Origin: Klenkia terrae
GTDB lineage: Bacteria > Actinomycetota > Actinomycetes > Mycobacteriales > Geodermatophilaceae
Assembly: GCF_900491935.1 (NCBI RefSeq)
Contig: NZ_UEXK01000004.1
Location: 2,260,203-2,312,774 of the forward strand
Length of the DNA: 52,572 bases
Reading direction: 5' to 3'
The notes beneath the pieces are model-generated. The model did no database searches. It worked only from the letters and a program-made list of their open reading frames with translations, and had not been told where the DNA came from. Positions 1 to 7,533 of this stretch are shown here, one piece after another (positions within the stretch are counted from its first letter, which is position 1; each line of letters starts with the position of its first letter). Position numbers and translations under genes: made by a program.

Positions 1-59
1 TCTTCTGGCTGCTGCGGGGGATCCGGCTGGGGCTGCGGCGGGTACGGCGGCTGGCTCAC
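1..59 (-). CDS. N-terminus of a proline/glutamine-rich protein (partial, runs off left edge)
   Basis: Reading the reverse strand from a GTG at 59 gives about 19 codons, MSQPPYPPQPQPDPPQQPE, before the window ends. Such Pro/Gln/Tyr-rich N-termini are typical of small actinobacterial membrane proteins of the DUF4190 or RDD kind, but the body of the protein is outside the window, so no function is assigned. The start is supported by a TACGGT box exactly 7 nt upstream (67-72, reverse strand). The gene is divergent from cinA, and the two promoters share roughly 35 bp. Confidence 0.5.
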   Translation of the reverse strand, partial: MSQPPYPPQPQPDPPQQPE

Positions 60-66
60 GCGGGCC

Positions 67-72
67 ACCGTA
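67..72 (-). promoter_or_regulatory. -10 box of the proline-rich gene
   Basis: TACGGT on the reverse strand, 7 nt before the GTG at 59. It matches the TANNNT pattern seen ahead of many starts here and would give a leaderless mRNA. No clear -35 is seen. Confidence 0.45.
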
Positions 73-80
73 TCGGCGCC

Positions 81-86
81 TACTGT
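81..86 (+). promoter_or_regulatory. -10 box of cinA
   Basis: TACTGT 7 nt before the GTG at 94, consistent with a leaderless transcript starting at or next to the start codon. No clear -35 is seen. Confidence 0.5.
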
Positions 87-93
87 CGGCGCG

Positions 94-1383
94 GTGGGAG
101 CACGCGCAGGCATCGTCGTCACCGGGACCGAGGTCCTCACCGGCCGGGTCACCGACCGCAACGGACCGTGGCTGGCCGAGCAGCTCCGGCGCCTGGGCCT
201 GGACGTCGGCCAGGTGGTGGTGGTCGGCGACCGACCCGAGGACCTGCACTCGGCGCTGGCCTACCTGTCGGCGACCAACGACCTGGTGCTCACCTCCGGC
301 GGGCTGGGTCCGACCGCCGACGACCTGACCGCCCAGGTGGTCGGGGACTTCTGCGGGCGGGCGTCCGCGGTGGACGAGGAGCTGGCGGACCGGATCGGGG
401 CGATCGTCGACCGGCTGATGGCCCGCCGCGGCTGGGCCAGGGGTGGGCGGGACCAGGAAGCAGCGACCCGGGAGGGCACCCGCAAGCAGGCCCGGGTGCC
501 GGCCGGTGCGCTGGTGCTGGAGCCGGTGGGCACCGCGCCGGGTCTCGTCGTCCCGCCCGCGCAGGGCGACGGCCCGCCGGTCGTCGTGCTGCCCGGACCG
601 CCGACGGAGCTGCAGGCCATGTGGCCGGCCGCGCTGGCCGCCGCCCCGGTGCGCGCGGTGCTGGACCGGGCCGAGGAGCTGCGGCAGGACACCCTGCGGC
701 TGTGGGGCACCCCGGAGTTTGCGCTCGCCGCCACCCTGCGCCGGGTCGACGACCAGCTGGCCGGCCTGGAGATCACCACCTGCCTGCGGGACGGCGAGCT
801 CGAGATCGTCACCCGGTACGCCCCGGCGGCGGGCGCGGCCTACCAGCGGCTGGTCGACGCGGTGCGCGCCGACTTCGGCGGCACCCTGGTCAGCGAGGGC
901 CCTGACGGGGACACCCTGCTCGCCGCCGCCCTGGGGTCCCGCGGGCTGACCGTGGCCACCGCCGAGTCCTGCACCGGCGGCCAGCTGGTGGCCCGGCTGA
1001 TCGACCGGCCCGGTGCGTCGGCCTGGGTGCCCGGCGGGGTGGTCTCGTACTCGAACACCGCCAAGCAGGAGCTGCTCGGGGTGTCGGCGCAGACGCTGGC
1101 GACGGTCGGCGCGGTGAGCCCCGAGGTGGCCCGCCAGCTCGCCGACGGGGCGCGCAGCCGGTTCGGCGCCGACGTCGGCATCGGCGTCACCGGGATCGCC
1201 GGTCCGGGCGGGGGCAGCCCGGACAAGCCGGTGGGCACCGTGCACCTGTGCGCGGTCGGCCCGGACGGCGTCCTCACCCGCTCGCTGGTGGTCCCCGGGG
1301 ACCGGGCGGCCTTCCGGAAGCGGACCGTGACCGTGGGCATGCACCTGCTGCGCTCGCTGCTGCTGGGCGGCCCGCCCGCCTGA
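94..1383 (+). CDS. cinA: CinA-family protein (competence/damage-inducible; NMN amidohydrolase type)
   Basis: 429 aa, the usual length for a full two-domain CinA. The N-terminal MoaB/MogA-like (COG1058) domain covers roughly residues 1-170, with VVTGTEVLTG and LTSGGLGPTADD. The C-terminal CinA amidase domain begins near residue 270 and carries AESCTGG, GVVSYSN and GVTGIAGPGGGS. In characterised homologues the C-terminal domain deamidates nicotinamide mononucleotide (NAD salvage) and the N-terminal domain has ADP-ribose pyrophosphatase activity. Those activities are inferred here from the family. The GTG start at 94 is supported by the TACTGT box 7 nt upstream and places the conserved GIVVTGTE strand right at the N-terminus. 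A parS-type palindrome follows 2 nt after the stop. Confidence 0.92.
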   Translation: MGARAGIVVTGTEVLTGRVTDRNGPWLAEQLRRLGLDVGQVVVVGDRPEDLHSALAYLSATNDLVLTSGGLGPTADDLTAQVVGDFCGRASAVDEELADRIGAIVDRLMARRGWARGGRDQEAATREGTRKQARVPAGALVLEPVGTAPGLVVPPAQGDGPPVVVLPGPPTELQAMWPAALAAAPVRAVLDRAEELRQDTLRLWGTPEFALAATLRRVDDQLAGLEITTCLRDGELEIVTRYAPAAGAAYQRLVDAVRADFGGTLVSEGPDGDTLLAAALGSRGLTVATAESCTGGQLVARLIDRPGASAWVPGGVVSYSNTAKQELLGVSAQTLATVGAVSPEVARQLADGARSRFGADVGIGVTGIAGPGGGSPDKPVGTVHLCAVGPDGVLTRSLVVPGDRAAFRKRTVTVGMHLLRSLLLGGPPA

Positions 1384-1385
1384 CG

Positions 1386-1399
1386 GTTCCACGTGGAAC
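1386..1399. promoter_or_regulatory. parS-type ParB binding site (perfect 14-bp palindrome)
   Basis: GTTCCACGTGGAAC lies in the gap between cinA and the SRPBCC gene. It is identical to the 14-bp core of pseudomonad parS and differs from the usual streptomycete/mycobacterial parS (GTTTCACGTGAAAC) only by one symmetric base pair. A second perfect copy lies at 10140-10153. Confidence 0.72.
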
Positions 1400-1419
1400 G
1401 GAGCGGGCAGAGTGGGGCC

Positions 1420-1809
1420 ATGAGCTCCATGCGGCTGCACGCGACCGGTCCGGTCCACCCCGACGAGGCGTGGGACCGCTACCTGCACCCGGCCCGGTGG
1501 TCGGATTGGTCGCCGCAGATCCGCGGGGTCGACACCGACGCGGTGCGGATCGACCCCGGTGTCACCGGCCGGGTGCTGGGGCCGCTGGGCGTCTCGGCGC
1601 CGTTCGTGGTGGACGCGGTGGACGACGCGGCCCGCGAGTGGCTGTGGTCGGCCGACATCGGCGTGGGCACGATGCAGCTCATGCACTGGGTGCGCAGCGG
1701 CCCCGAGGGCGGGACGACGACCGGCCTGCGGGTGTCGGGCCCGTTCCCGCTGGTCGTCGGCTACGTCCCGCTGGCCGCGGCGGCCCTGCAGCGGCTGGTC
1801 CGCCGCTGA
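1420..1809 (+). CDS. SRPBCC (polyketide cyclase/START-like) family protein
   Basis: 129 aa from ATG 1420 (MSSMRLHATGPV). A GTG at 1393 in the same frame would add nine residues, but it lies inside the parS palindrome and is less likely. The pattern, an N-terminal helix with ...WDRYLHPARWSDWSPQIRGVD, a beta-sheet core and a C-terminal helix ending LQRLVRR, fits the helix-grip fold used for binding hydrophobic ligands. No catalytic residues can be assigned and the ligand is unknown. It sits alone between cinA and the acyl-CoA dehydrogenase and is probably a small cytosolic lipid- or metabolite-binding protein. Confidence 0.75.
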   Translation: MSSMRLHATGPVHPDEAWDRYLHPARWSDWSPQIRGVDTDAVRIDPGVTGRVLGPLGVSAPFVVDAVDDAAREWLWSADIGVGTMQLMHWVRSGPEGGTTTGLRVSGPFPLVVGYVPLAAAALQRLVRR

Positions 1810-1827
1810 CCCGTCGCTGACCCGCCG

Positions 1828-1833
1828 TACCGT
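1828..1833 (+). promoter_or_regulatory. -10 box of the AidB-like gene
   Basis: TACCGT 6 nt before the GTG at 1840; fits the TANNNT leaderless pattern. Confidence 0.5.
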
Positions 1834-1839
1834 CGCGGG

Positions 1840-3468
1840 GTGAGCAGCACCCACACGGTCACCAACCAGGTCCCGCCGCTCGTCGGGCACGACCCGATCG
1901 CGGGCGACACCGCGCTCGTCGAGGCCTGCCTGCGGCACGCCGACCCGCTGACCCTGGACTCCCTGGAGGACCTCGGCGCCCTGGCCGGTAGCGAGCAGGC
2001 CGCCGAGTGGGGGCGGCTGGCGAACGAGAACCCGCCGCGGCTGCGCACCCACGACCGCACCGGCCACCGCATCGACGAGGTGGAGTTCCACCCGGCCTGG
2101 CACGACCTGATGGGTGCCGCGGTCGGCCACGGGCTGGCCGGCACCCCGTGGGCGCTGGCCGAGGCCGGGGACGCCCACGCCCACGTGCGCCGCGCGGTGG
2201 GCTACCTGGGCTGGACCCAGGTCGAGGCCGGGCACGGCTGCCCGGTGACGATGACCTACGCCGTCGTCCCGGCGCTGCGCCGGGCCCCCGAGCTGGCCGT
2301 GGTGTTCGAGCCGGGGCTGACCTCGACGTCCTACGAGTTCGGCCTGGCCGACCCGCGGTCCAAGGCGGGCCTGGTCGCCGGCATGGGGATGACGGAGAAG
2401 CAGGGTGGCTCCGACGTGCGGGCCGGCACGACCAAGGCGGTCGCCCGGATCGACGGGACCTACCACCTGACAGGGCACAAGTGGTTCACCTCGGCGCCGA
2501 TGAGCGACCTGTTCCTGGTGCTGGCGCAGACCGAGGAGGGCGTCTCCTGCTTCCTGGTGCCGCGGATGCTGCCCGACGGCGAGCGCAACGTGTTCCGGCT
2601 GCAGCGGCTCAAGGACAAGCTCGGCGACCGCTCGAACGCCTCCTCGGAGGTCGAGTTCGACCGCACCGTCGGCTGGCTGGTGGGGGAGCCCGGGCGCGGG
2701 GTGCGGGCCATCCTGGAGATGGTCACCACCACCCGGCTGGACTGCGTGCTGGGCTCGGCGTCGACCGTGCGGGCCGCGCTGACCCAGGCGTTGCACCACG
2801 CCACCCACCGGTCGGCCTTCGGTGCCCGGCTGGTCGACCAGCCGCTCATGCAGAACGTGCTGGCCGACGTGGCGGTGGAGAGCGAGGCAGCGACCGCGCT
2901 GGCGATCCGGCTGGCCGCGGCCCAGGACGCCGGGGAGACCGACTTCCTGCGGCTGGCCGGGGCGGCGGCGAAGTTCCACGTCTGCAAGCGCACCCCCGCC
3001 GTCGTCGCCGAGGCGCTGGAGGTGCTCGGCGGGAACGGGTACGTCGAGGAGTCGGTGCTGCCCCGGCTGTACCGGCAGTCGCCGCTGAACTCGATCTGGG
3101 AGGGCAGCGGGAACGTGATCGCCCTGGACGTGCTGCGGGCGCTGGACCGGGAGTCGGCGTCGGTGGCCGCGGTGCTGGCCGAGGTCGAGGCCGCGGCCGG
3201 CGTCGACGACCGGTTCGACGCCGCGGTCGCCCGGCTGCAGGCCGAGCTCGCCGACCCGGCCGACCTGCCGCTGCGGGCCCGGCGGATCGCCGGTCTGCTC
3301 GCGCTGTGCCTGCAGGGCTCGCTGCTGCTGCAGCACTCGCCGGGGTCGGTGGCCGACGCGTTCTGCGCGACCCGGCTGGGTGGGGACTGGGGCTCGGTGC
3401 TGGGCACCCTGCCGGCCGGGACGGCGGTCACCGAGATCGTCGACCGCGCGGTGGTCGCGCCCGCCTGA
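1840..3468 (+). CDS. AidB-like acyl-CoA dehydrogenase family flavoprotein
   Basis: 542 aa, the length of the AidB branch rather than the roughly 380 aa of ordinary acyl-CoA dehydrogenases. It has the long N-terminal extension (VPPLVGHDPIAGD...), the FAD-binding MTEKQGGSDVRAGTTKA, the mid-domain HKWFTSAPMSD, and the C-terminal EVLGGNGYVEES...PLNSIWEGSGNVIALDVLRAL. All are AidB-subfamily hallmarks. In E. coli, AidB belongs to the adaptive response to alkylating agents and binds DNA and FAD, with only weak isovaleryl-CoA dehydrogenase activity. No ada or alk genes lie nearby, so the alkylation role is inference. The GTG start is supported by the TACCGT box 6 nt upstream. Confidence 0.88.
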   Translation: MSSTHTVTNQVPPLVGHDPIAGDTALVEACLRHADPLTLDSLEDLGALAGSEQAAEWGRLANENPPRLRTHDRTGHRIDEVEFHPAWHDLMGAAVGHGLAGTPWALAEAGDAHAHVRRAVGYLGWTQVEAGHGCPVTMTYAVVPALRRAPELAVVFEPGLTSTSYEFGLADPRSKAGLVAGMGMTEKQGGSDVRAGTTKAVARIDGTYHLTGHKWFTSAPMSDLFLVLAQTEEGVSCFLVPRMLPDGERNVFRLQRLKDKLGDRSNASSEVEFDRTVGWLVGEPGRGVRAILEMVTTTRLDCVLGSASTVRAALTQALHHATHRSAFGARLVDQPLMQNVLADVAVESEAATALAIRLAAAQDAGETDFLRLAGAAAKFHVCKRTPAVVAEALEVLGGNGYVEESVLPRLYRQSPLNSIWEGSGNVIALDVLRALDRESASVAAVLAEVEAAAGVDDRFDAAVARLQAELADPADLPLRARRIAGLLALCLQGSLLLQHSPGSVADAFCATRLGGDWGSVLGTLPAGTAVTEIVDRAVVAPA

Positions 3469-3487
3469 GGGTGGGAAACTCGGGGAG

Positions 3488-3964
3488 GTGACCGAGCGCA
3501 AGCCCGACGGGATGTCCGTCGAGACCTGGGTCGAGCACCAGATCCGTACGGCGGCCGAGCGCGGTGCGTTCGCCGACCTGCCCGGGTCGGGGAAGCCGCT
3601 GCCGAAGCGGGATGGTCCCGAGGACGCCTACGCCTGGGCGCTGGCCTGGGCCCGCCGCCAGGTGCCGGACGCCTCCTTCCTGCCGCCCTCCCTCGCGCTG
3701 GGCCGGGAGCGGGACGACCTGCCCGGACGGTTGGCGGCGCTGACGTCGGAGGAGCGGGTCCGGGCCGCCGTCCGGGAGTTCAACGACCGGGTGGCCGCCG
3801 CGTGGCGCACCCCGCTGGACGGCCCACCCCTGGTCGTGCGGATGCACGACGAGGAGGAGCGGGTGGCGGAGTGGTGGGCCAGCCGTCCGCCCGCACCGGA
3901 TCCGGAGCCGGCTCCCGAGCCCGAGCCGCCGGCTGCGCGGCGGTGGTGGCGGCGCCGGCGCTGA
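3488..3964 (+). CDS. DUF1992 (DnaJ-homologue subfamily C28-like) domain protein
   Basis: 158 aa. The conserved block VETWVEHQIRTAAERGAFADLPGSGKPLP, followed by ...YAWALAWARRQVPDASFLPPSLALGRERDDL and REFNDRVAAAWRTPLDGPPL, is diagnostic of DUF1992. The end is proline/glutamate-rich and then a basic tail (RRWWRRRR). The biochemical role of the family is unknown. GTG 3488 is chosen as start; an in-frame ATG at 3512 (MSVETW) is possible but would trim conserved N-terminal residues. A GAAACT hexamer lies 7 nt upstream, a weak match to the local -10 pattern. The gene follows the AidB-like gene by 19 bp on the same strand and could be co-transcribed. Confidence 0.85.
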   Translation: MTERKPDGMSVETWVEHQIRTAAERGAFADLPGSGKPLPKRDGPEDAYAWALAWARRQVPDASFLPPSLALGRERDDLPGRLAALTSEERVRAAVREFNDRVAAAWRTPLDGPPLVVRMHDEEERVAEWWASRPPAPDPEPAPEPEPPAARRWWRRRR

Positions 3965-4025
3965 ACGGCGGCGTTCCGACACGACGTGCACGGCCGTGGT
4001 CACCGGCTGTGCGGCCTGCCGGGTC

Positions 4026-4031
4026 TAGCGT
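4026..4031 (+). promoter_or_regulatory. -10 box of the GNAT gene
   Basis: TAGCGT 7 nt before ATG 4039, fitting the TANNNT leaderless pattern. Confidence 0.5.
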
Positions 4032-4038
4032 GGTGGGG

Positions 4039-4722
4039 ATGGCGATCGACGGCAGGTGGCGACCGGTGCCCCCGCGCGCCCTGCTGCCGGTGCCCGGGCC
4101 GAGCACCGGGACCGTCGTCCCGCCGCTGTTCACCCCCCGGCTGCGGTTGCGACCGGTCCGTCCCGCCGACGGCGACGACGTCGTCGCGCTGCACGGGGAC
4201 CCCGAGGTCATGCGCCACCTGGGCACCGGCCACCCGGTGCCCCCCGCCCGGGTGCGCGGGCTGGACCTGCCGCGGCTGCTGGCCGACCACGGGCCGGTGC
4301 CGCTGGGCTACTGGGCCGCGGAGGACCGGGCGACCGACGACTTCGTCGGCTGGTTCGAGCTGCGCCCGATGGTGACCGACCCGGTGGCCTCGGTCGAGCT
4401 GGGCTACCGGCTGCGGCGGGCCTGCTGGGGCCGCGGCCTGGCCACCGAGGGTGCCCGGGCGCTCGTGGACGCCGTGTTCGCCGGCACCGACACCGACGAG
4501 GTGGTCGCCACCACGATGGCGGTGAACACCGGGTCCCGGCGGGTGATGGAGAAGGTCGGCCTGAGCTGGCGCCGCACCTACACCGAGGAGCTGCCCGGCC
4601 CGCTGCCCGGCGCCGAGCACGGCGAGGTGGAGTACGTGCTCACCCGCGCGGACTGGCGCCCGCTGCGCCCGCAGCCCTTCCACCGCCGGCAGCCCCGGCG
4701 CTGGCCGGGCCGGCGTCCCTAG
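4039..4722 (+). CDS. GNAT N-acetyltransferase (RimJ/RimL type)
   Basis: 227 aa from ATG 4039. After a 30-residue proline-rich leader the protein reads TPRLRLRPVRPADGDDVVALHGDPEVMRHLG, the typical start of RimJ/RimL-type acetyltransferases. It continues with ELGYRLRRACWGRGLATEGARALVDAVF (acetyl-CoA binding segment, with GRGLAT in the pyrophosphate-loop position) and VNTGSRRVMEKVGLSWRRTY. The substrate cannot be inferred. The stop codon TAG overlaps the stop of the convergent NUDIX gene: the four bases 4719-4722 (CTAG) serve both. Confidence 0.85.
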   Translation: MAIDGRWRPVPPRALLPVPGPSTGTVVPPLFTPRLRLRPVRPADGDDVVALHGDPEVMRHLGTGHPVPPARVRGLDLPRLLADHGPVPLGYWAAEDRATDDFVGWFELRPMVTDPVASVELGYRLRRACWGRGLATEGARALVDAVFAGTDTDEVVATTMAVNTGSRRVMEKVGLSWRRTYTEELPGPLPGAEHGEVEYVLTRADWRPLRPQPFHRRQPRRWPGRRP

Positions 4723-5252
4723 CCCGCAGCCCGGTCCAGCAGGAGCAGCGCGAAGGCGGCCAGCGACGGCGCGTCGGTGAAGCCGCCGGCGCGGATGCGG
4801 GCGACCAGCTCGGTCTCGGGCACGAAGGCGTGCACCATGTCGGCCTCGGTGGCCTCCCTCGCGGTGGGGCCCTCGGTCAGCCCGGTGGCCAGCCACACGT
4901 CGAAGCCCTGGGTGGACAGCCCCGGCGAGGCGTCCAGGTGGCCGAGGTGGCGCAGGTCGGCGGCGCGCAGCCCGGTCTCCTCGGCCAGCTCGGCCCGGGC
5001 CAGCTGCTCCGGGGTGCCCCCGCCCCCGCGCGGCCAGGTGCCCTGCGGGAACTCCCAGCACCGCCGGTCGACCGGGTGGCGGTGCTGCTCGACCAGCCAG
5101 AACCCGTCGTCCTGCGCGGGCACGACCAGGGCGAAGTCGGGCTTCTCCACCACGCCGTAGATCCCGCTGCTGCCGTCGTCCAGGACGACGGTGTCCTCCC
5201 GGACCCGGGTCCAGGCGTTCCGGTACACCTCGCGGCTGCTGGTGGTGCGCAC
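4719..5252 (-). CDS. NUDIX hydrolase (ADP-ribose pyrophosphatase-like)
   Basis: 177 aa from GTG 5252 (VRTTSSREVYRNAW). The N-terminal pattern (EVYRNAWTRVREDTVVLDDGSSGIYGVVEKPDFALVV, then VEQHRHPVDRRCWEFPQGTW) is that of ADP-ribose pyrophosphatase-type NUDIX enzymes. The NUDIX box is GGGTPEQLARAELAEETGL, in which the usual Arg of REUxEExGU is Ala while the three metal-binding glutamates remain. It is the last gene of a reverse-strand operon after TetR and GAF-ANTAR, 20 bp downstream of the latter. The link to those regulators is not evident from sequence. Confidence 0.87.
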   Translation of the reverse strand: MRTTSSREVYRNAWTRVREDTVVLDDGSSGIYGVVEKPDFALVVPAQDDGFWLVEQHRHPVDRRCWEFPQGTWPRGGGGTPEQLARAELAEETGLRAADLRHLGHLDASPGLSTQGFDVWLATGLTEGPTAREATEADMVHAFVPETELVARIRAGGFTDAPSLAAFALLLLDRAAG

Positions 5253-5272
5253 CCGCCCAGCCTGCCAGCGGG

Positions 5273-5968
5273 TCAGGCGGGGGGCACCTCGCCGCGCAGC
5301 AGGCCCTCCGCCGCGGTCTCCAGGTCCTGGTCCAGCCGGAAGGCCCGGGCCCGGAGCACGGCCAGCGCCGCGGCGTTGCTGATGCCGTCCTGCCCGCTGA
5401 GCTGGGCGACGGCCAGCCACACCCGCTGCCGGGCCAGCACCGCCGGGCGGTGGAACCAGTCGGGCAGACCCAGCAGCCGGTGCTGCCCGCCCGACATGTC
5501 CGCGGCCAGCGCGTCGCCCACCAGCAGGGCCACCTCGGCGACGTCCTCGTCGGGCACGGCGGGGGCCTCGGCGTCGGTGCAGAACAGGTCCAGCGTGGTG
5601 ACGGCGGCCAGCGGCCCGCCGACCGGCACGGCGAGCACGCTGCGGTAGGCGGTGCGCGCCGCGAGCTGCGAGGCGTAGACCGGCCAGCGCTGCGCCAGCT
5701 CCGGTGCCGACACCGCCAGCGGACGCCGTCGCCGCTGCGCCTCCAGGCACGGGCCGTCACCGAGCGCGAACTGCATCTGCTCGGCGGCCACGGCCTGCGC
5801 GTCGCTGGCGCCCAGCGGCAACCGGCGGTCGGGGTCGAAGGCGTGGCTGAGCCCGGCGCCGTCCACCGGCAGCGCCGCGACGCAGGCCCGGGCCAGCCGC
5901 TCGGGCAGCAGCTCCGGGTCGCCGGGCCCGCGGTCCAGCTCGGCGACGAAGGCGGCGCCGGGGCTCAC
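5273..5968 (-). CDS. GAF and ANTAR domain-containing regulator
   Basis: 231 aa from GTG 5968. The GAF domain covers about residues 15-160 (DGAGLSHAFDPDRRLPLGASDAQAVAAEQMQFALGDGPCLEAQ; YRSVLAVPVGGPLAAVTTLDLF). The C-terminal 55 residues (RQRVWLAVAQLSG...AALAVLRARAFRLDQDLETAAEGLL) have the three-helix spacing of an ANTAR RNA-binding antiterminator domain, though weaker than the consensus. Such proteins sense a small molecule or redox state and prevent transcription termination. The start GTG overlaps the TetR stop (GTGA, 5965-5968), so the two are translationally coupled. Confidence 0.82.
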   Translation of the reverse strand: MSPGAAFVAELDRGPGDPELLPERLARACVAALPVDGAGLSHAFDPDRRLPLGASDAQAVAAEQMQFALGDGPCLEAQRRRRPLAVSAPELAQRWPVYASQLAARTAYRSVLAVPVGGPLAAVTTLDLFCTDAEAPAVPDEDVAEVALLVGDALAADMSGGQHRLLGLPDWFHRPAVLARQRVWLAVAQLSGQDGISNAAALAVLRARAFRLDQDLETAAEGLLRGEVPPA

Positions 5969-6600
5969 CGGGCCGGCGCGGGGTGCGGGGCGGGCTGCGC
6001 GTGCCGGGCGACGGCGAACACGTGGGCCAGGCGGACGGGCAGGACCTCGGCGAGCTGGTCCAGGCACAGCGGCGGCACGGCGCCGGCGATCAGGTGCTGG
6101 CGGTAGGTGTGCGCGTGCACCCGGGTGGTGGCCAGCAGGACGGCGGCGCCCAGCCGGGCGTCGGCGTCGGGCAGGTGGGCGGCGATGACCTCGGCCAGCT
6201 CGCCCTCGACCTGGTTGTGCAGGCTGCGCTCGTGCCGGTGCAGGGACGGGGTGGCCTCGATCTGGGTGGCCATCGCCAGGTTGCCGGGGTCGTCCAGGGA
6301 GCGCATGTAGCCGATCGACAGCTCGGTGAGGTGGGCGACCAGCGTCTGGTCCCACGACTCCTCACCCGCCTCCGCCGGCCGGGTGAGGGCGTCGGCGAAG
6401 GGCACCCGGTCCAGGAAGAACAGCGCTTCCTTGCTGGCCGCGTGGTTGAACAGGGTCTGCACGGCGACGTCGGCGGCCTCGGCGATCTGCTGCACCGTCG
6501 TGCGGTCGAAGCCCTGGGTCAGGAAGAGGTGACGGGCCGCGAGGACGATCTGCTGCCTGGTCCTGTCCCGCTTGCGGTCCCGCCAGGAGGTGTCGGTCAG
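5965..6600 (-). CDS. TetR-family transcriptional regulator
   Basis: About 211 aa. The N-terminal helix-turn-helix is clear: RQQIVLAARHLFLTQGFDRTTVQQIAEAADVAVQTLFNHAASKEALFF. The C-terminal ligand domain is unassigned. The start is uncertain. A strong GGAGGAGG Shine-Dalgarno lies 7 nt before a CTG at 6600, and no ATG/GTG/TTG exists near it. The next in-frame canonical start is ATG 6687, which would add 29 poorly conserved-looking residues and lacks a good ribosome site. CTG 6600 is preferred here. It probably controls its own operon (GAF-ANTAR, NUDIX) and perhaps the divergent NYN/PLD pair, but no clear palindromic operator was found in 6601-6813. Confidence 0.82.
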   Translation of the reverse strand: MTDTSWRDRKRDRTRQQIVLAARHLFLTQGFDRTTVQQIAEAADVAVQTLFNHAASKEALFFLDRVPFADALTRPAEAGEESWDQTLVAHLTELSIGYMRSLDDPGNLAMATQIEATPSLHRHERSLHNQVEGELAEVIAAHLPDADARLGAAVLLATTRVHAHTYRQHLIAGAVPPLCLDQLAEVLPVRLAHVFAVARHAQPAPHPAPAR

Positions 6601-6813
6601 GACCCCTCCTCCGTCGAAGCTGTGCGGACTGCGTGCATGAACTGTAAACCGCCGTCGGGTGTGCGCCCGGGAGACGGCTGCCACCATGACCGGGTGGACC
6701 CCACCGGCCGGCGCCGCTCCCGGCGCGCCACCTCCCCGGCCGGGCCCCCCTCCCGGGTGGCGCCGCCGGCCACCTCGGCGACGTCCGGGGGTGCGACCCG
6801 GCACACTGGCCCG

Positions 6814-7533
6814 GTGACCGCGACGGAGATCGAGAGCCCCGACCTCGGGTCCGGCCGGACCGCCGAGCCCACCGCCGAGCCCGAGCGGCAGGTCGTCCGC
6901 GACCGGCCCGCCCTGGACCTGCTGGTGTGGGACGCCCCGAACATCGACATGACCCTCGCGACGGTCATCGGGGCCCGCCCGACCGCGGCCTCGCGGCCGC
7001 GCTTCGACGCGATCGCCTCCTGGTTCGTGGGCGGTGCGGGAGAGGCCGGGCAGGGCGGTGCCGACGAGGTCGAGGCCTGCGTCTTCGCCAACGTGCCCCC
7101 GCAGCACGTGACCACGCTGCGCGGCTGGGTCGAGGCCCTGCGCAGCTTCGGGTACTCGGTCTTCGCCCGGCCCAAGAGCCGCCCCGACGACGACATCGAC
7201 CAGTCGATGCTCGACCACATCGAGGTCCGCGCGCACAGCCACTCGCTGCGCCGCCTGGTCGTCTTCTCCGGCGACGGCCGCAACTTCCGCGAGCCGCTGG
7301 AGGAGCTGGCGCGCACCGGCACCGACGTCGTGGTGGTCGCGTTCAGCGAGGTCGCCGGCTACGCCAGCAGCTCCGAGTTGCTGCACTTCGTCGACATCGA
7401 GGACGTGCCCGGGGCCTTCGCCGCCCCGCTGGACCGGGTCCGGCTGGACTCGCTGCCGGTCGAGGGTGCCTGGCTGCGCCCGACCAAGAGCCTGCGCGAC
7501 GCCGCGGCCGCCTACGGCCGGAAGACCGCGTGA
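6814..7533 (+). CDS. NYN domain (PIN-like, LabA/DUF88-type) protein
   Basis: 239 aa from GTG 6814. After a 35-residue charged leader comes LDLLVWDAPNIDMTLATVIG, the Asp/Asn motif of NYN nucleases. It is followed by the acidic segment DDDIDQSMLDHIEVRAH and LVVFSGDGRNFREPLEELARTGTDVVVVAF, where SGDGRNF supplies the last conserved Asp. NYN domains share the PIN nuclease fold and are predicted metal-dependent RNases; activity here is inferred. The last four bases are shared with the start of the PLD gene (GTGA), so the two products are translationally coupled and probably work together. A CACACT hexamer lies 6 nt before the start. Confidence 0.82.
   Translation: MTATEIESPDLGSGRTAEPTAEPERQVVRDRPALDLLVWDAPNIDMTLATVIGARPTAASRPRFDAIASWFVGGAGEAGQGGADEVEACVFANVPPQHVTTLRGWVEALRSFGYSVFARPKSRPDDDIDQSMLDHIEVRAHSHSLRRLVVFSGDGRNFREPLEELARTGTDVVVVAFSEVAGYASSSELLHFVDIEDVPGAFAAPLDRVRLDSLPVEGAWLRPTKSLRDAAAAYGRKTA

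Noticed and set aside
6601-6813. TetR operator between tetR and the NYN gene
   Set aside because: An AT-richer patch (near 6635-6655) exists but no convincing palindrome was found.
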